A stretch of 64,000 nt of DNA from Bradyrhizobium algeriense (GTDB lineage Bacteria; Pseudomonadota; Alphaproteobacteria; Rhizobiales; Xanthobacteraceae): positions 124,001-188,000 of the forward strand of contig NZ_PYCN01000011.1 of assembly GCF_003062295.1 (NCBI RefSeq), read 5' to 3'. This document shows positions 17,123 to 26,031 of this stretch, one piece after another. The number at the start of each line of letters is the position of its first letter. Positions within the stretch are counted from its first letter, which is position 1. The notes below the pieces were generated by a model, which searched no databases, had not been told where the DNA came from, and saw only the letters and a list, made by a program, of their open reading frames with translations. The position numbers and the translations under genes were made by a program.

Positions 17123-17983
17123 ATGCCGATTAATTACGAACAGCTCATGGCCCTGAAAAATCTCGGCCAGAAATACGCCTATACCGACCGCGAGGTGATG
17201 CTCTACGCCTACGGCATCGGCATGGGCGCCGATCCCATGGATGAGAAAGAATTGGCTTACGTCAACGAAGGCACGCTTACGCCGCGTCCCCTCAAGGTCG
17301 TGCCGACCTTCGCCTCGGTGGCGGCATGGGGCGCCGGTCCTGGCGAGATGAATCTCAACCGCGTGATGGTGGTCGACGGCGAGCGCGACATCACGTTCCA
17401 CAAGCCGCTGCCGGGCGCGGCCAAGATCACGGCCGACTCGACCGTGCTCGACGTGTTCGACAAGGGCAAGGACAAGGGCGCCGTCATCCGGCACCAGACC
17501 GTGCTGAAGGATGAGAACGGCGAGAAGCTCGCCACCCTGGTTGCTTCGCGTTTTGCGCGCGGCGACGGCGGTTTTGGCGGGCCGTCCGAAGGCCAGCCCG
17601 AGCCGCACAAGGTGCCGAGCAGGACTCCGGACAAGATCGTCGACATCACGACGCGACCGGATCAGGCGCTGGTCTATCGCCTCTGCGGCGACCGCAATCC
17701 GCTGCACTCGGATCCCGAGTTTGCGAAGAAGGCCGGCTTTCCGCGGCCGATCCTGCACGGCATGTGCACCTACGGCATCACCTGCCGCGGCGTGCTGCAG
17801 ACCTATGCCGACTACGATCCGTCCGCCTTCAAGCAGCACGTCGCGCGCTTTTCGTCGCCGGTGTTTCCCGGCGAGACCGTGACGATCGAGTTGTGGAAGG
17901 ACGGCAATGTCGTCTCGTTCGAAGCGAAGGTGAAGGCGAGAGGCGTCACGGTCATCAAGAGCGGCAAGACGGTGCTGGGGTGA
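17123..17983 (+). CDS. MaoC-family enoyl-CoA hydratase (hydratase 2, double hotdog)
   Basis: This 286-aa enzyme hydrates trans-2-enoyl-CoA to (R)-3-hydroxyacyl-CoA. The ATG at 17123 lies in 'GGGAGAGAGAGTTCAAAC-ATG'. The N-terminal hotdog (residues 1-150) has lost catalytic residues, as usual. The C-terminal hotdog carries the hydratase-2 motif 'YRLCGDRNPLHSDPEFAKKA', with the Asp/Asn/His triad and 'PRPILHGMCTYG'. The architecture equals the hydratase part of peroxisomal multifunctional enzyme 2. Together with the SDR gene downstream it would make the second and third steps of a beta-oxidation cycle, and the thiolase at 15379 the fourth. Confidence 0.92.
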   Translation: MPINYEQLMALKNLGQKYAYTDREVMLYAYGIGMGADPMDEKELAYVNEGTLTPRPLKVVPTFASVAAWGAGPGEMNLNRVMVVDGERDITFHKPLPGAAKITADSTVLDVFDKGKDKGAVIRHQTVLKDENGEKLATLVASRFARGDGGFGGPSEGQPEPHKVPSRTPDKIVDITTRPDQALVYRLCGDRNPLHSDPEFAKKAGFPRPILHGMCTYGITCRGVLQTYADYDPSAFKQHVARFSSPVFPGETVTIELWKDGNVVSFEAKVKARGVTVIKSGKTVLG

Positions 17984-17988
17984 TATTC

Positions 17989-18072
17989 CCGTCATTCCGG
18001 GGCGATGCGTAGCATCGAACGCGGAATCTCGAGATTCCGGGTCTGGTCCTTCGGACCATCCCGGAATGACGG
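17989..18072. repeat. Palindromic repeat (CCGTCATTCCGG family, copy 1)
   Basis: CCGTCATTCCGGG and CCCGGAATGACGG are end arms. Inside are 'gcgatgcgtagcatcg', 'ggaatctcgagattcc' and 'ggtccttcggacc', three perfect hairpins. The same family recurs at 18984-19084 and 45682-45767. Confidence 0.85.
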
Positions 18073-18093
18073 CAACTAACTGGGAGAAACACC

Positions 18094-18975
18094 ATGGGAC
18101 TACTCGACGGCAAGGTCGCCATCATCACCGGCGCAGGCGGCGGGCTCGGTGAGGCCTACGCTAAGTTGTTCGCGCGCGAGGGCGCGGCGGTCGTGGTCAA
18201 CGACCTCGGCGGTCCCCGCGACGGTTCCGGCGCCGACGTGTCGATGGCGCAGAAGGTGGTCAACGCGATCAAGGAAGAGGGCGGCCGTGCCGTCGCCAAC
18301 GGATCCGACATCTCGACCGTCGCAGGCGGACAATCCGTGTTCGAGGAGGCCATCAAGAATTTCGGCCGCGCTGACATTCTGGTGAATAACGCCGGCATCC
18401 TCCTCGACGAGACATTTGCAAAAGCCAAGGAAGCCAACTGGGACAGGGTGATCAAGGTGCACCTCAAAGGCACCTTCTGCTGCACCCAGCCGGTGTTCAA
18501 ATGGATGCGCGAGAACGGCGGCGGCGTCATCGTCAACACGTCCTCGACCTCGGGCCTGATCGGCAATTTCGGCCAGACCAATTACGGCGCCGCCAAGGGC
18601 GGTATCTGGGGACTGTCGAACGTGCTGGCCATTGAAGGCCGCAAATACAACATCCGGATCTGGACGCTGGCCCCGGGCGCACTGACCCGCATGACCGCAG
18701 ACCTGCCGCGCTATAAGGAGAACCCCGGCGCCGCGCTGGGCCCGGACGGCATCGCGCCGGCCGTGCTATACATGGTCAGCGATTTGTCGGGCGACCAGAC
18801 CGGCAAGGTGCTCGGCGTTTCCGGCCCGCGCGGTGTGCGGGAGATGCGGATGATGGAAATGGAGGGCTGGACGCCGCCGTTTACGGGGTGGAAGGCTGAG
18901 GATATCGTTACCCACGCCAAGGACATCTTCTTCTCCGAGGAGGATATCAAGAAGTCGGCGCGGCGATTCAAGTAA
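18094..18975 (+). CDS. SDR-family (R)-3-hydroxyacyl-CoA dehydrogenase-like oxidoreductase
   Basis: This 293-aa NAD(P)-dependent dehydrogenase starts after TGGGAGAAACACC. The Rossmann motif is 'ITGAGGGLGEAYAKLFAREGA'. 'VVNDLGGPRDGSG' matches the multifunctional enzyme 2 and fungal FOX2 branch. The structural 'NNAG' and the catalytic Ser ('VNTSSTSGL'), Tyr and Lys ('NYGAAKGG') are present. The C-terminus carries an extra 40-residue tail typical of this branch ('EGWTPPFTGW'). In context it oxidises the hydroxyacyl-CoA made by the MaoC enzyme just upstream. Membership of the same operon is likely despite the intervening palindrome. Confidence 0.92.
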   Translation: MGLLDGKVAIITGAGGGLGEAYAKLFAREGAAVVVNDLGGPRDGSGADVSMAQKVVNAIKEEGGRAVANGSDISTVAGGQSVFEEAIKNFGRADILVNNAGILLDETFAKAKEANWDRVIKVHLKGTFCCTQPVFKWMRENGGGVIVNTSSTSGLIGNFGQTNYGAAKGGIWGLSNVLAIEGRKYNIRIWTLAPGALTRMTADLPRYKENPGAALGPDGIAPAVLYMVSDLSGDQTGKVLGVSGPRGVREMRMMEMEGWTPPFTGWKAEDIVTHAKDIFFSEEDIKKSARRFK

Positions 18976-18983
18976 ATGTAGAT

Positions 18984-19084
18984 GTCATTCCGGGGCATGC
19001 GAAGCATGAACCCGGAATCTCGAGATTCCCCGGTGCGCAATTGCGCACCTGAGGTCTGGTGCTGGCGCACCATCCCGGAATGAC
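18984..19084. repeat. Palindromic repeat (GTCATTCCGG family, copy 2)
   Basis: The ends GTCATTCCGGGG and CCCGGAATGAC pair. Internal hairpins are 'gcatgcgaagcatg', 'gaatctcgagattc', 'ggtgcgcaattgcgcacc' and 'ggtgctggcgcacc'. It lies between the SDR and aldolase genes. Confidence 0.85.
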
Positions 19085-19104
19085 CAAAGAGGATAGACGC
19101 ACAA

Positions 19105-20061
19105 ATGACCAAACTCACCGCCCAGGCCGCCGGCACCTTCGCCATCGCGCCGACCCCGTTCCACGATGACGGCCGCATCGACGAGAAATCCATCGATCGG
19201 CTGACCGACTTCTACGCCGAAGTCGGCTGCGACGGCGTCACCGTGCTCGGCATTCTGGGCGAGGCACCGAAGCTCGACGCGGCTGAGGCCGAACAGGTCG
19301 CGGTTCGCTTCGTTAAGCGCGCCAAGAACATGCAGATCATCGTCGGCGTCTCGGCGCCGGGATTTGCCAGCATGCGCTCGCTGGCAAAGGCCTCAATGGA
19401 CGCCGGCGCCGCTGGCGTGATGATCGCGCCGCCGCCGAACTTGCGCACTGACGACCAGATCACGGGCTATTTCAAGCAGGCGCAGGAAGCGATCGGCGAC
19501 GAGATCCCCTGGGTGCTGCAGGACTATCCGCTGACGCTCAACGTCATTTTCACGCCGGCCGTGATCCGCAAGATCGTGATGGACTCGCCGTCCTGCGTGA
19601 TGCTTAAGCATGAGGACTGGCCCGGCCTGGAGAAGATCTCCACGCTGCGCGGCTATCAGAAAGACGGCTCGCTGCGGCCGTTGTCAATTCTGGTCGGCAA
19701 TGGCGGGCTGTTCCTCGATTTCGAAATGGAGCGCGGCGCCGACGGCGCCATGACCGGTTACGCTTTCCCGGAATTGCTGATCGACGCCGTAAAACTGTCG
19801 AAGGCCGGCAAGCGCGATGCCGCGCACGACCTGTTCGACGCCCATCTGCCGCTGATCCGCTACGAGCAGCAGCCGGGCGCAGGCTTGGCTGTGCGCAAAT
19901 ACGTGCTGCAGAAGCGCGGCATCATCTCGTCCAGCGCGCAGCGCAAGCCCGGCGCGACGATTACGGCAACCGCAAAGGCCGAGGTTGATTATCTGTTGTC
20001 ACGGGTGGCGCGCGTCGACCGCCGCGCCAATCTGCAACCGCAATCCAGCGCGGCAGGCTAG
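19105..20061 (+). CDS. Dihydrodipicolinate synthase-family lyase/aldolase
   Basis: This 318-aa TIM-barrel class I aldolase has the DapA-family pattern. Visible are 'FAIAPTPFHDDGRIDEKSID' at the N-terminus, 'GVTVLGILGEAPKLDAAE', 'YPLTLNVIFTPAVI' (Tyr), and the Schiff-base Lys in 'CVMLKHEDWPG'. The GxxGE signature is 'LGILGE' rather than 'GTTGE', so it is not a true lysine-pathway enzyme. It follows the SDR gene after a palindrome and is separated from the Nudix gene by only four bases. A retro-aldol step on a branched acyl intermediate would fit, but that is speculation. Confidence 0.88.
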   Translation: MTKLTAQAAGTFAIAPTPFHDDGRIDEKSIDRLTDFYAEVGCDGVTVLGILGEAPKLDAAEAEQVAVRFVKRAKNMQIIVGVSAPGFASMRSLAKASMDAGAAGVMIAPPPNLRTDDQITGYFKQAQEAIGDEIPWVLQDYPLTLNVIFTPAVIRKIVMDSPSCVMLKHEDWPGLEKISTLRGYQKDGSLRPLSILVGNGGLFLDFEMERGADGAMTGYAFPELLIDAVKLSKAGKRDAAHDLFDAHLPLIRYEQQPGAGLAVRKYVLQKRGIISSSAQRKPGATITATAKAEVDYLLSRVARVDRRANLQPQSSAAG

Positions 20062-20065
20062 TCTA

Positions 20066-20866
20066 ATGGCCGAAGCCGTCGCCCCGCGTCCCGCATCCAC
20101 CATCCTGCTGCTGCGCGACAGCGCTGCCGCCAAGGAGGTCGAGGTCTTCATGATGGTTCGCCATTATGAGATCGACTTCAATTCCGGAGCGTTGGTGTTC
20201 CCCGGCGGCAGCGTCGACAAGGGCGACAAGGAGATCATCGCGACACCGGCCCTGTATTCCGGCGGCGAGGGGCTCGACGAGGCCACGCTAAGCTTCCGCA
20301 TCGCCGCGATCCGCGAAACCTTTGAGGAGAGCGGTATCCTGTTGGCGCGGCCGAAGGGGTCTAAGGCGCTGGTCGATGCCAAGCGCGCGAGCGAAATCGA
20401 GGCGGCGCATCGCGCTGAACTCTGCGACAGCAAGATCACTTTCCTGAAGGTGCTGACCGATAACGGCATGGTGCTGGCGCTCGATGAACTCGTGCCCTAT
20501 GCGCACTGGATCACACCCCAAGGTATGCCCAAGCGGTTCGACACCTGGTTTTTCCTCGCCGCCGCACCGCCGGAACAGGTCGGCGCCCATGACGGCAAGG
20601 AATCCACCGATTCGATCTGGGTCTCACCGCGCGAGGCGCTGGAGGGCGGCGAGAGCGGTCGCTTCAAGCTGCCGTTCCCCACCACGCGCAACCTGATCAA
20701 GCTCGGCAAGCACGCGAGCGTAAAGGCGGCGCTCGACGACTCCAGAGGTAAAGCCGTCGTCACCGTGACGCCTGTCATGACCCGGAACAATGGCGGCCGC
20801 CAGCTCCGGATTCCCCTCGAAGCCGGTTACGACGGCGAGGTGTTCGAGGTCGGCTCGGTCGGCTGA
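20066..20866 (+). CDS. Nudix hydrolase of the NUDT7/19 CoA-diphosphatase-like group
   Basis: This is a 266-aa hydrolase. The ATG at 20066 lies four bases after the stop of the aldolase gene, pointing to coupling. The Nudix box is split by a long insertion. 'GALVFPGGSVDKGDKE' (about residue 40) is followed some 25 residues later by 'AAIRETFEESGIL' with the catalytic RExxEE. This insertion is characteristic of NUDT19-like proteins that cleave CoA and acyl-CoA to phosphopantetheine and ADP. The operon context (thiolase, hydratase, dehydrogenase) supports a CoA substrate. There is no signal or membrane segment. Confidence 0.85.
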   Translation: MAEAVAPRPASTILLLRDSAAAKEVEVFMMVRHYEIDFNSGALVFPGGSVDKGDKEIIATPALYSGGEGLDEATLSFRIAAIRETFEESGILLARPKGSKALVDAKRASEIEAAHRAELCDSKITFLKVLTDNGMVLALDELVPYAHWITPQGMPKRFDTWFFLAAAPPEQVGAHDGKESTDSIWVSPREALEGGESGRFKLPFPTTRNLIKLGKHASVKAALDDSRGKAVVTVTPVMTRNNGGRQLRIPLEAGYDGEVFEVGSVG

Positions 20867-20997
20867 CGCGTCCGTCGCGCGCGAAGCCCCCGCCGTGGGC
20901 GAAAGCTGCATCCACACTTCGGTGCATAACGAAGTATCAACGGGCGTCCGGCTGTAGTGTCCGTCCCGGAATTGATCGAGACCGGGAAAAGACGGAC

Positions 20998-21921
20998 ATG
21001 GACGATAGCCATCCCAAGCGCGCCAGCGCGGCGACCGAACTGGCGCTGCTGTTTGCACTCGCGACGCTGTGGGGGGCGTCCTACACCTTCATCCGGATCG
21101 GCGTTGCGACCATCCCGCCGATCACCCTGATCGCGTGCCGCACGCTGATTGCCGGATTGCTGTTGCTGGCCATCATGCGCTGGCGCGGCGTGAGAATGCC
21201 CGTCGATGCCACGACCTGGCGGCGCTTCCTGTTCCAGACCTGCCTCAACAGCGTCATCCCCTGGACGATGGTTGCCTGGGGATCGCGGACGCTGGATGCG
21301 GGGGTGGCAACCATCCTCAACTCCACGGCGCCGATATTCACGTTTTTCCTGACGCTCGCCATCACGCGCCATGAGGCGGTGACGTCACGTAAGCTGCTCG
21401 GCGTCCTCGCCGGGATGGCCGGCATCTGCCTGATCGTCGGGATGCAGGCGCTGGCCGGCTTCGGCGAGGAGCTGACGGCCCAGCTCGCGATGGTACTTGC
21501 CGCCATCGCTTACGCCGGCGCCGCCATCCTCGGCCGGGGGTTCAGGGATCTCGACCCGATTGTGCCCGCGGCGGGATCGTTGCTGTGCGGCGCGGCGATC
21601 CTGATTCCCGTGAGCCTGGTACTGGAGCGGCCGTGGACGCTGCAGCCGTCGGCCGGTTCGATGCTGGCGCTGGCAGCGCTCGCGGTGTTTTCCACCGCGC
21701 TCGCCTTCGTGATCTATTTCCGCCTGATCCGGACCCTGGGATCGGTCGGCACCACGGCGCAGGCCTATCTGCGCGTGCCGATCGGCGTCGCGGTGGGCGT
21801 GGTTTTCCTCGGCGAGCAGTTGAGTTCGACCGCCTGGATCGGGCTTGCCTGTGTCGTCGTCGGCGTCGCCGCGATGACAATTCCGGCGCGGAAGACGAGA
21901 CCGGTCGGGGAGGCTGCCTGA
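20998..21921 (+). CDS. DMT-superfamily transporter (EamA, ten-helix)
   Basis: This 307-aa inner-membrane protein has about ten hydrophobic helices in two EamA repeats ('LFALATLWGASYTFIRIGVATI' starts the first; 'LAMVLAAIAYAGAAILG' opens the second). The N-terminus is charged and the C-terminus ends RKTRPVGEAA. Members export or import amino acids, sugars or other small metabolites; the substrate cannot be told. The start follows GGGAAAAGACGG. A minus-strand gene ends eight bases after its stop. The 130 bases upstream contain no regulator site I can name. Confidence 0.9.
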   Translation: MDDSHPKRASAATELALLFALATLWGASYTFIRIGVATIPPITLIACRTLIAGLLLLAIMRWRGVRMPVDATTWRRFLFQTCLNSVIPWTMVAWGSRTLDAGVATILNSTAPIFTFFLTLAITRHEAVTSRKLLGVLAGMAGICLIVGMQALAGFGEELTAQLAMVLAAIAYAGAAILGRGFRDLDPIVPAAGSLLCGAAILIPVSLVLERPWTLQPSAGSMLALAALAVFSTALAFVIYFRLIRTLGSVGTTAQAYLRVPIGVAVGVVFLGEQLSSTAWIGLACVVVGVAAMTIPARKTRPVGEAA

Positions 21922-21928
21922 ACGGGCT

Positions 21929-22351
21929 TCACGTCAGGAAGGCGTCGACCTGCGCCTGGTCCTGGTCGTAGACCCAGCATTCGGACAGCAGTCCGTCGTG
22001 CACGGCATAGACCAGAAGGCGCTCGACGTCGGCCGTCCTGCCGTCGCGCTCGAAACGCTCGCGGACCAGCAGCGCGCCGCGGTCGGGTCCGGCCATGACG
22101 TCGATGATAGCGAGCAGCCGGCGATTGGTGCGCCTTGTGACCTCGGCGAGGATGCCGAGCGCGCCGACCTTGCCGGCGTGGTCGCCGGCCAGCGGGTTCC
22201 GACCGAAATAGTGCAGCGTGAAGTCGTCATGATAACAGGCGGCAAGCGCTGCACGGTCGCCAGCGAGCCATGCGCTCGCGTAGCGGCTGACGACCAGTCG
22301 TGTACGCTCGATCGCGGCCTGGTGCTCGATCTCACACCGGTTATTTGCCAT
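21929..22351 (-). CDS. SnoaL/NTF2-like small protein
   Basis: This encodes 140 aa. The ATG at 22351 is chosen because the first 18 codons of the longer frame overlap the promoter of the divergent AraC gene. The fold signature is an N-terminal helix ('RLVVSRYASAWLAGDRAALAACYHDDFTLHYFG') followed by a curved sheet ('GALLVRERFERDG', 'RLLVYAVHDGLLSECWVYDQD'). This matches the NTF2/SnoaL superfamily of ketosteroid isomerase-like proteins, which bind small hydrophobic ligands. The divergent AraC regulator 76 bases away may control it. Confidence 0.85.
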   Translation of the reverse strand: MANNRCEIEHQAAIERTRLVVSRYASAWLAGDRAALAACYHDDFTLHYFGRNPLAGDHAGKVGALGILAEVTRRTNRRLLAIIDVMAGPDRGALLVRERFERDGRTADVERLLVYAVHDGLLSECWVYDQDQAQVDAFLT

Positions 22352-22427
22352 CGTTGTCCATCTCAGGGGATCATTGCCATCCCTGACAGTAGGTCCGCCT
22401 GGCAATCCGGGCTTTCAAGAACTGGCT

Positions 22428-23204
22428 ATGCGCGCAATGACGGCAGCGAAACTGATCGGGTGGGGCGCACGGGTGCTGTATCTGGGTCCGGCCTTCGGGC
22501 TGGCGCCGCACCGGAATGCGACCGCCGTCCTTGCCGTCGGCCTCGATGCGCCGCTCGAAGTCGCTGACGATCCGGCGGATCGCACGGCGCATTATCGCGC
22601 AGCCCGCAGCGTGCTGATCCTGCCCAACAGCCTGCACCATTTGCGCATCGAACGGGGCCGGATGGCATTCCTCTATGTCGATCCGTTGGGGCGCGACCTC
22701 AAGGCGCTGATCGCGCGGATGACGAATGCAACGCCGCGGGCTGCCTTCGACCTCAGGGAAGAGTCCGGCGTGATCGAAATCATGACCGGTCTGGCCGAAA
22801 GCCGGATCGCGCCGCAGGATGGACGCGCATTGCTCGGCGAACTGCTGGGTGTGGGGACGCGCGGGAAAACCAGCGCGCGCATCGCCGCAGCCCTACGGCA
22901 TATGCGGGATGAACCGCAGCACGCCCACCGGCTGACGACCCTGGCGGCGCGGGCGAGCCTGTCGCCATCGCGGTTTTTGCACCTGTTCAAGGCGGAGACC
23001 GGGGTGCCGCTGCGGCGCTACCGTATCTGGAACCGGATGGGCGCGGCGCTTCGCGCCAGCGGCGAGGGCGCCTCGCTTACGGAAGCGGCCCACGCCGCCG
23101 GCTTTGCCAGCTCGGCGCATTTTTCCAGCGCATTTCGCGACATGTTCGGCATGATGCCGTCGGATCTGGCGAGGGCGCTGAGGCCGGGGGCGATCCAGGT
23201 GTGA
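22428..23204 (+). CDS. AraC-family transcriptional regulator
   Basis: This is about 258 aa from the ATG at 22428, with an alternative at 22437. The N-terminal 150 residues are a cupin-like ligand part ('RTAHYRAARSVLILPNSLHHLRI', 'MAFLYVDPLGRDL'). The C-terminal 100 residues hold two helix-turn-helices: 'RLTTLAARASLSPSRFLHLFKAETGVPLRRY' and 'SLTEAAHAAGFASSAHFSSAFRDMFGMMPSDL'. The second contains the classical AraC signature. It is divergent from the SnoaL gene, its likeliest target, and precedes the histidine kinase at 23343 on the same strand. Confidence 0.9.
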   Translation: MRAMTAAKLIGWGARVLYLGPAFGLAPHRNATAVLAVGLDAPLEVADDPADRTAHYRAARSVLILPNSLHHLRIERGRMAFLYVDPLGRDLKALIARMTNATPRAAFDLREESGVIEIMTGLAESRIAPQDGRALLGELLGVGTRGKTSARIAAALRHMRDEPQHAHRLTTLAARASLSPSRFLHLFKAETGVPLRRYRIWNRMGAALRASGEGASLTEAAHAAGFASSAHFSSAFRDMFGMMPSDLARALRPGAIQV

Positions 23205-23342
23205 GCGGGCTGTGACCGGGCTGCGGTCCGTTTGGCCCTGAGGAAGCCGGGCTGTATACCGCCATTAACCACCGGCCGGCATGTTCCCCACGGCCCGAAA
23301 TACATCGTATATTGCGCCCGACAGGAGCCCGGCCCGACCAAC

Positions 23343-26024
23343 ATGACCGCCGAAACGCCGCCGAATTCGCTGCCGCCGCGATCGTTCTCGCTTTCGATCG
23401 GCCAACTGACATTCGGCAGTTTCATGCTGGTGCTGGCGGTGATCATCATCACCTCGACCGCCAGCGTCATCGCCATCCGCCACATCGATTCGACCTTTGC
23501 CGAGCTGCAGCGGCTGCAGAGCGTCGGCGACCTTGCCGAGGACATCGACCGCCGCATGAACGAATTGCGGCTCGCCGCGCGGGATTTCGTCACCGACCCC
23601 GGCAACCAGTCGCTCCAGGTCGGCGAGGCCGCGATCTCGCTCGGCGAAGTCCTGAAGAAGACGCGGCTGGAACTCGCTCCCGAGCAGCAGGACATGATCG
23701 ACGGCGTCACTGAGCGCCTGGCGACCTACCGCATCGGGATCGAGCGGATTTCCGCGCTGATCAACCGCCGTGCCGAATTGATCGTCGCCTTGCCGCCGTT
23801 GCGCGAGAAATTCGATGCCGCGATTGCCGAGGCGCTCGATCCCGCGATCGCATCGGCATTGCTTCTGAGCCAGAGCCGGATCACCTCGGCGCTGCTGGCG
23901 AATAACCCGTCGGCGGCCGAACAAGCGGCGCAAAACATGCGCTCCATGACGATCGCGGATCCGAACCTGCGCGCGGTAGTCGACGATTATGCGCAGGCGA
24001 TCGCCAGCATATCGAAGCGCGAAGGGCAGATATCTGACATCGACAAGGAAGTGCTGGGCGAGGAGGGCCGCCTGATTCAGCGTGTGACGGAATTGCTGCG
24101 CGAGGTCAGTGACCGGCGGGGTCGCGTCCTCTCGCGTGATTTTGCCAGGACGCTGGCGGAAGCGAAGTGGCAGAGCATCGTGCTTGGCACCGCCGGCGTG
24201 CTGATCGGGATATTCGCGTCATTGCTGGTGGTTCGCCGCACCGTGCGTCCGCTAGGCGCGATCGCAACCTCGATCCGCGCGGTGGCCGGCGGCGAAAAGA
24301 ACGCCTCGATCCCGGCGACCGACGTGGACAACGAGATCGGTGACATTGCCCGCGCGGCCGAAGTATTCCGGCAAACGCTGGTCGACGCAGACGCGGCGCG
24401 CGAGGCGGCGGTGCGCGCGCTCGCCGAACAGCGGCTTGCCGAGGAAAGTTACCGCAAGCTGTTCGAGTCCTCGGTCGACGGAATTTACGTCACGACGCCC
24501 GGCGGCACTCTGCTGAACGCCAACCCGGCACTGGCGCGGATGATGGGCTATGCCACGCCGCAGGATCTGATCAACGGCATCGGCGACATCGCGGGTACGG
24601 TCTATGTCCATCCCGAGGCGCGGGCGGAATACGAGCGGCTGATGCAGCGCGACGGCATGGTCCGTGAGTATGAGTACCAGGTTCAGACGCGCAACGGCTC
24701 GGTGCTGTGGCTCTCCGACAGCGCGAGCGCCGTACACAACGAGGCCGGCGTCATCGTCCGCTACGAGGGAACGGTGCGCGACATCACCGACCAGAAGCGC
24801 GCCGAGGATGCGATCGCCGAAGGCCGCCGCTTGCTGCAGATGGTGATCGACACCGTGCCCGCGGTCATCAACGTCAAGGACAAGGAGCTCCGCTACGTCC
24901 TGATGAACCGCTATATGGCCGGCATTTTCGGGGTCGAGCCGGGGGATGCGATCGGCCGCACCACCGCTGACCTGATGTCGCGCTATGGCGCCGAAAAGAC
25001 CGACGAGCCTGACAAGCGGGTGTTGGCGGTCGGCAAGGAACTCGGCTTCTACGAGGAGGAATACAGGGATGCGTCCGGCCATATGCGGCAATGGCTGGTC
25101 AACAAGCTGCCGATCCTCGATGCGGCCGGCGAGATCGAGAACATCGTGACCGTTGCGCTCGACATCGGCGAGCGCAAGCGCGTCGAATCCGAGATGCGCA
25201 AGGCCAAGGATGCGGCGGAGGGCGCGTTGCGCAATCTGCGGGAGACGCAGAATTCGCTGATCGAAGCTGAAAAACTCGCCGCCTTGGGACGGCTGGTGGC
25301 CGGCGTTGCCCACGAGGTCAACAACCCCGTCGGCATCAGCCTGACGGTTGCGTCGGCGCTGGAGCGCAAGACGTCGAACTTTACGGCCGAGGTCGCCCGC
25401 GGCGAACTGCGGCGCTCCAGCCTGAACGATTTTCTCGAGACCAGCCGCGATGCGTCATCGCAGCTGGTCGCCAACCTCAACCGCGCCGCCGAGCTGATCC
25501 AGTCGTTCAAGCAGGTCGCCGCCGACCGCAACTATTCCGACCAGCGCTCTTTCGACCTCGGCGATCTCACCGAGCAGGTGGTGATGAGCCTGCGGCCCGG
25601 CCTGCGCAAACACAATCTGACGCTCAATGTCGAGTGCCAGCCCAACCTGATGATGAACAGCTATCCTGGGCCCTACGGACAGGTGCTCACCAACCTGTTC
25701 CTCAATTCGGTGGCGCATGCGTTCCCGGACGGAAAGCCCGGCACGGTCGATATCCAGGTGCGGGAGTCCGGCAAGGACAATGTCGAGATCATCTTTTCGG
25801 ATAACGGCATCGGCATGAGCCTCGACGTCCGCCGCCGCGCCTTCGATCCGTTTTTCACCACGCGTCGCGATCAGGGCGGCACCGGGCTCGGCCTGCACAT
25901 CGTCTACAGCATTGTGACGACGCGGCTCGGTGGCCGGCTTGATCTCGACTCGCAGCCGGGCGGCGGCACGCGCATTCAGATGATCCTGCCGCGCACCGCG
26001 CCGCTGGAACAGGCAGCGGAATAG
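23343..26024 (+). CDS. Membrane sensor histidine kinase, HBM-HAMP-PAS-PAS-HisKA-HATPase
   Basis: This 893-aa kinase would autophosphorylate on His in response to a periplasmic and a cytoplasmic signal. Domains in order are TM1 (about 20-45), a helical periplasmic sensor of HBM type (50-285, no Cys), TM2 (about 283-303), and HAMP ('RRTVRPLGAIATSIRAV'). Two PAS domains follow (about 375-500 and 510-625), then HisKA with H in 'VAGVAHEVNNPVG', and the ATPase with 'NLFLNSVAHAF', 'FSDNGIGM' and 'GGTGLGLHIVYS'. There is no receiver domain and no adjacent response regulator, so it is an orphan kinase. AGGAG lies 15 bases before this ATG, a long spacing, so the start is uncertain. Confidence 0.9.
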   Translation: MTAETPPNSLPPRSFSLSIGQLTFGSFMLVLAVIIITSTASVIAIRHIDSTFAELQRLQSVGDLAEDIDRRMNELRLAARDFVTDPGNQSLQVGEAAISLGEVLKKTRLELAPEQQDMIDGVTERLATYRIGIERISALINRRAELIVALPPLREKFDAAIAEALDPAIASALLLSQSRITSALLANNPSAAEQAAQNMRSMTIADPNLRAVVDDYAQAIASISKREGQISDIDKEVLGEEGRLIQRVTELLREVSDRRGRVLSRDFARTLAEAKWQSIVLGTAGVLIGIFASLLVVRRTVRPLGAIATSIRAVAGGEKNASIPATDVDNEIGDIARAAEVFRQTLVDADAAREAAVRALAEQRLAEESYRKLFESSVDGIYVTTPGGTLLNANPALARMMGYATPQDLINGIGDIAGTVYVHPEARAEYERLMQRDGMVREYEYQVQTRNGSVLWLSDSASAVHNEAGVIVRYEGTVRDITDQKRAEDAIAEGRRLLQMVIDTVPAVINVKDKELRYVLMNRYMAGIFGVEPGDAIGRTTADLMSRYGAEKTDEPDKRVLAVGKELGFYEEEYRDASGHMRQWLVNKLPILDAAGEIENIVTVALDIGERKRVESEMRKAKDAAEGALRNLRETQNSLIEAEKLAALGRLVAGVAHEVNNPVGISLTVASALERKTSNFTAEVARGELRRSSLNDFLETSRDASSQLVANLNRAAELIQSFKQVAADRNYSDQRSFDLGDLTEQVVMSLRPGLRKHNLTLNVECQPNLMMNSYPGPYGQVLTNLFLNSVAHAFPDGKPGTVDIQVRESGKDNVEIIFSDNGIGMSLDVRRRAFDPFFTTRRDQGGTGLGLHIVYSIVTTRLGGRLDLDSQPGGGTRIQMILPRTAPLEQAAE

Positions 26025-26031
26025 GGAACTG

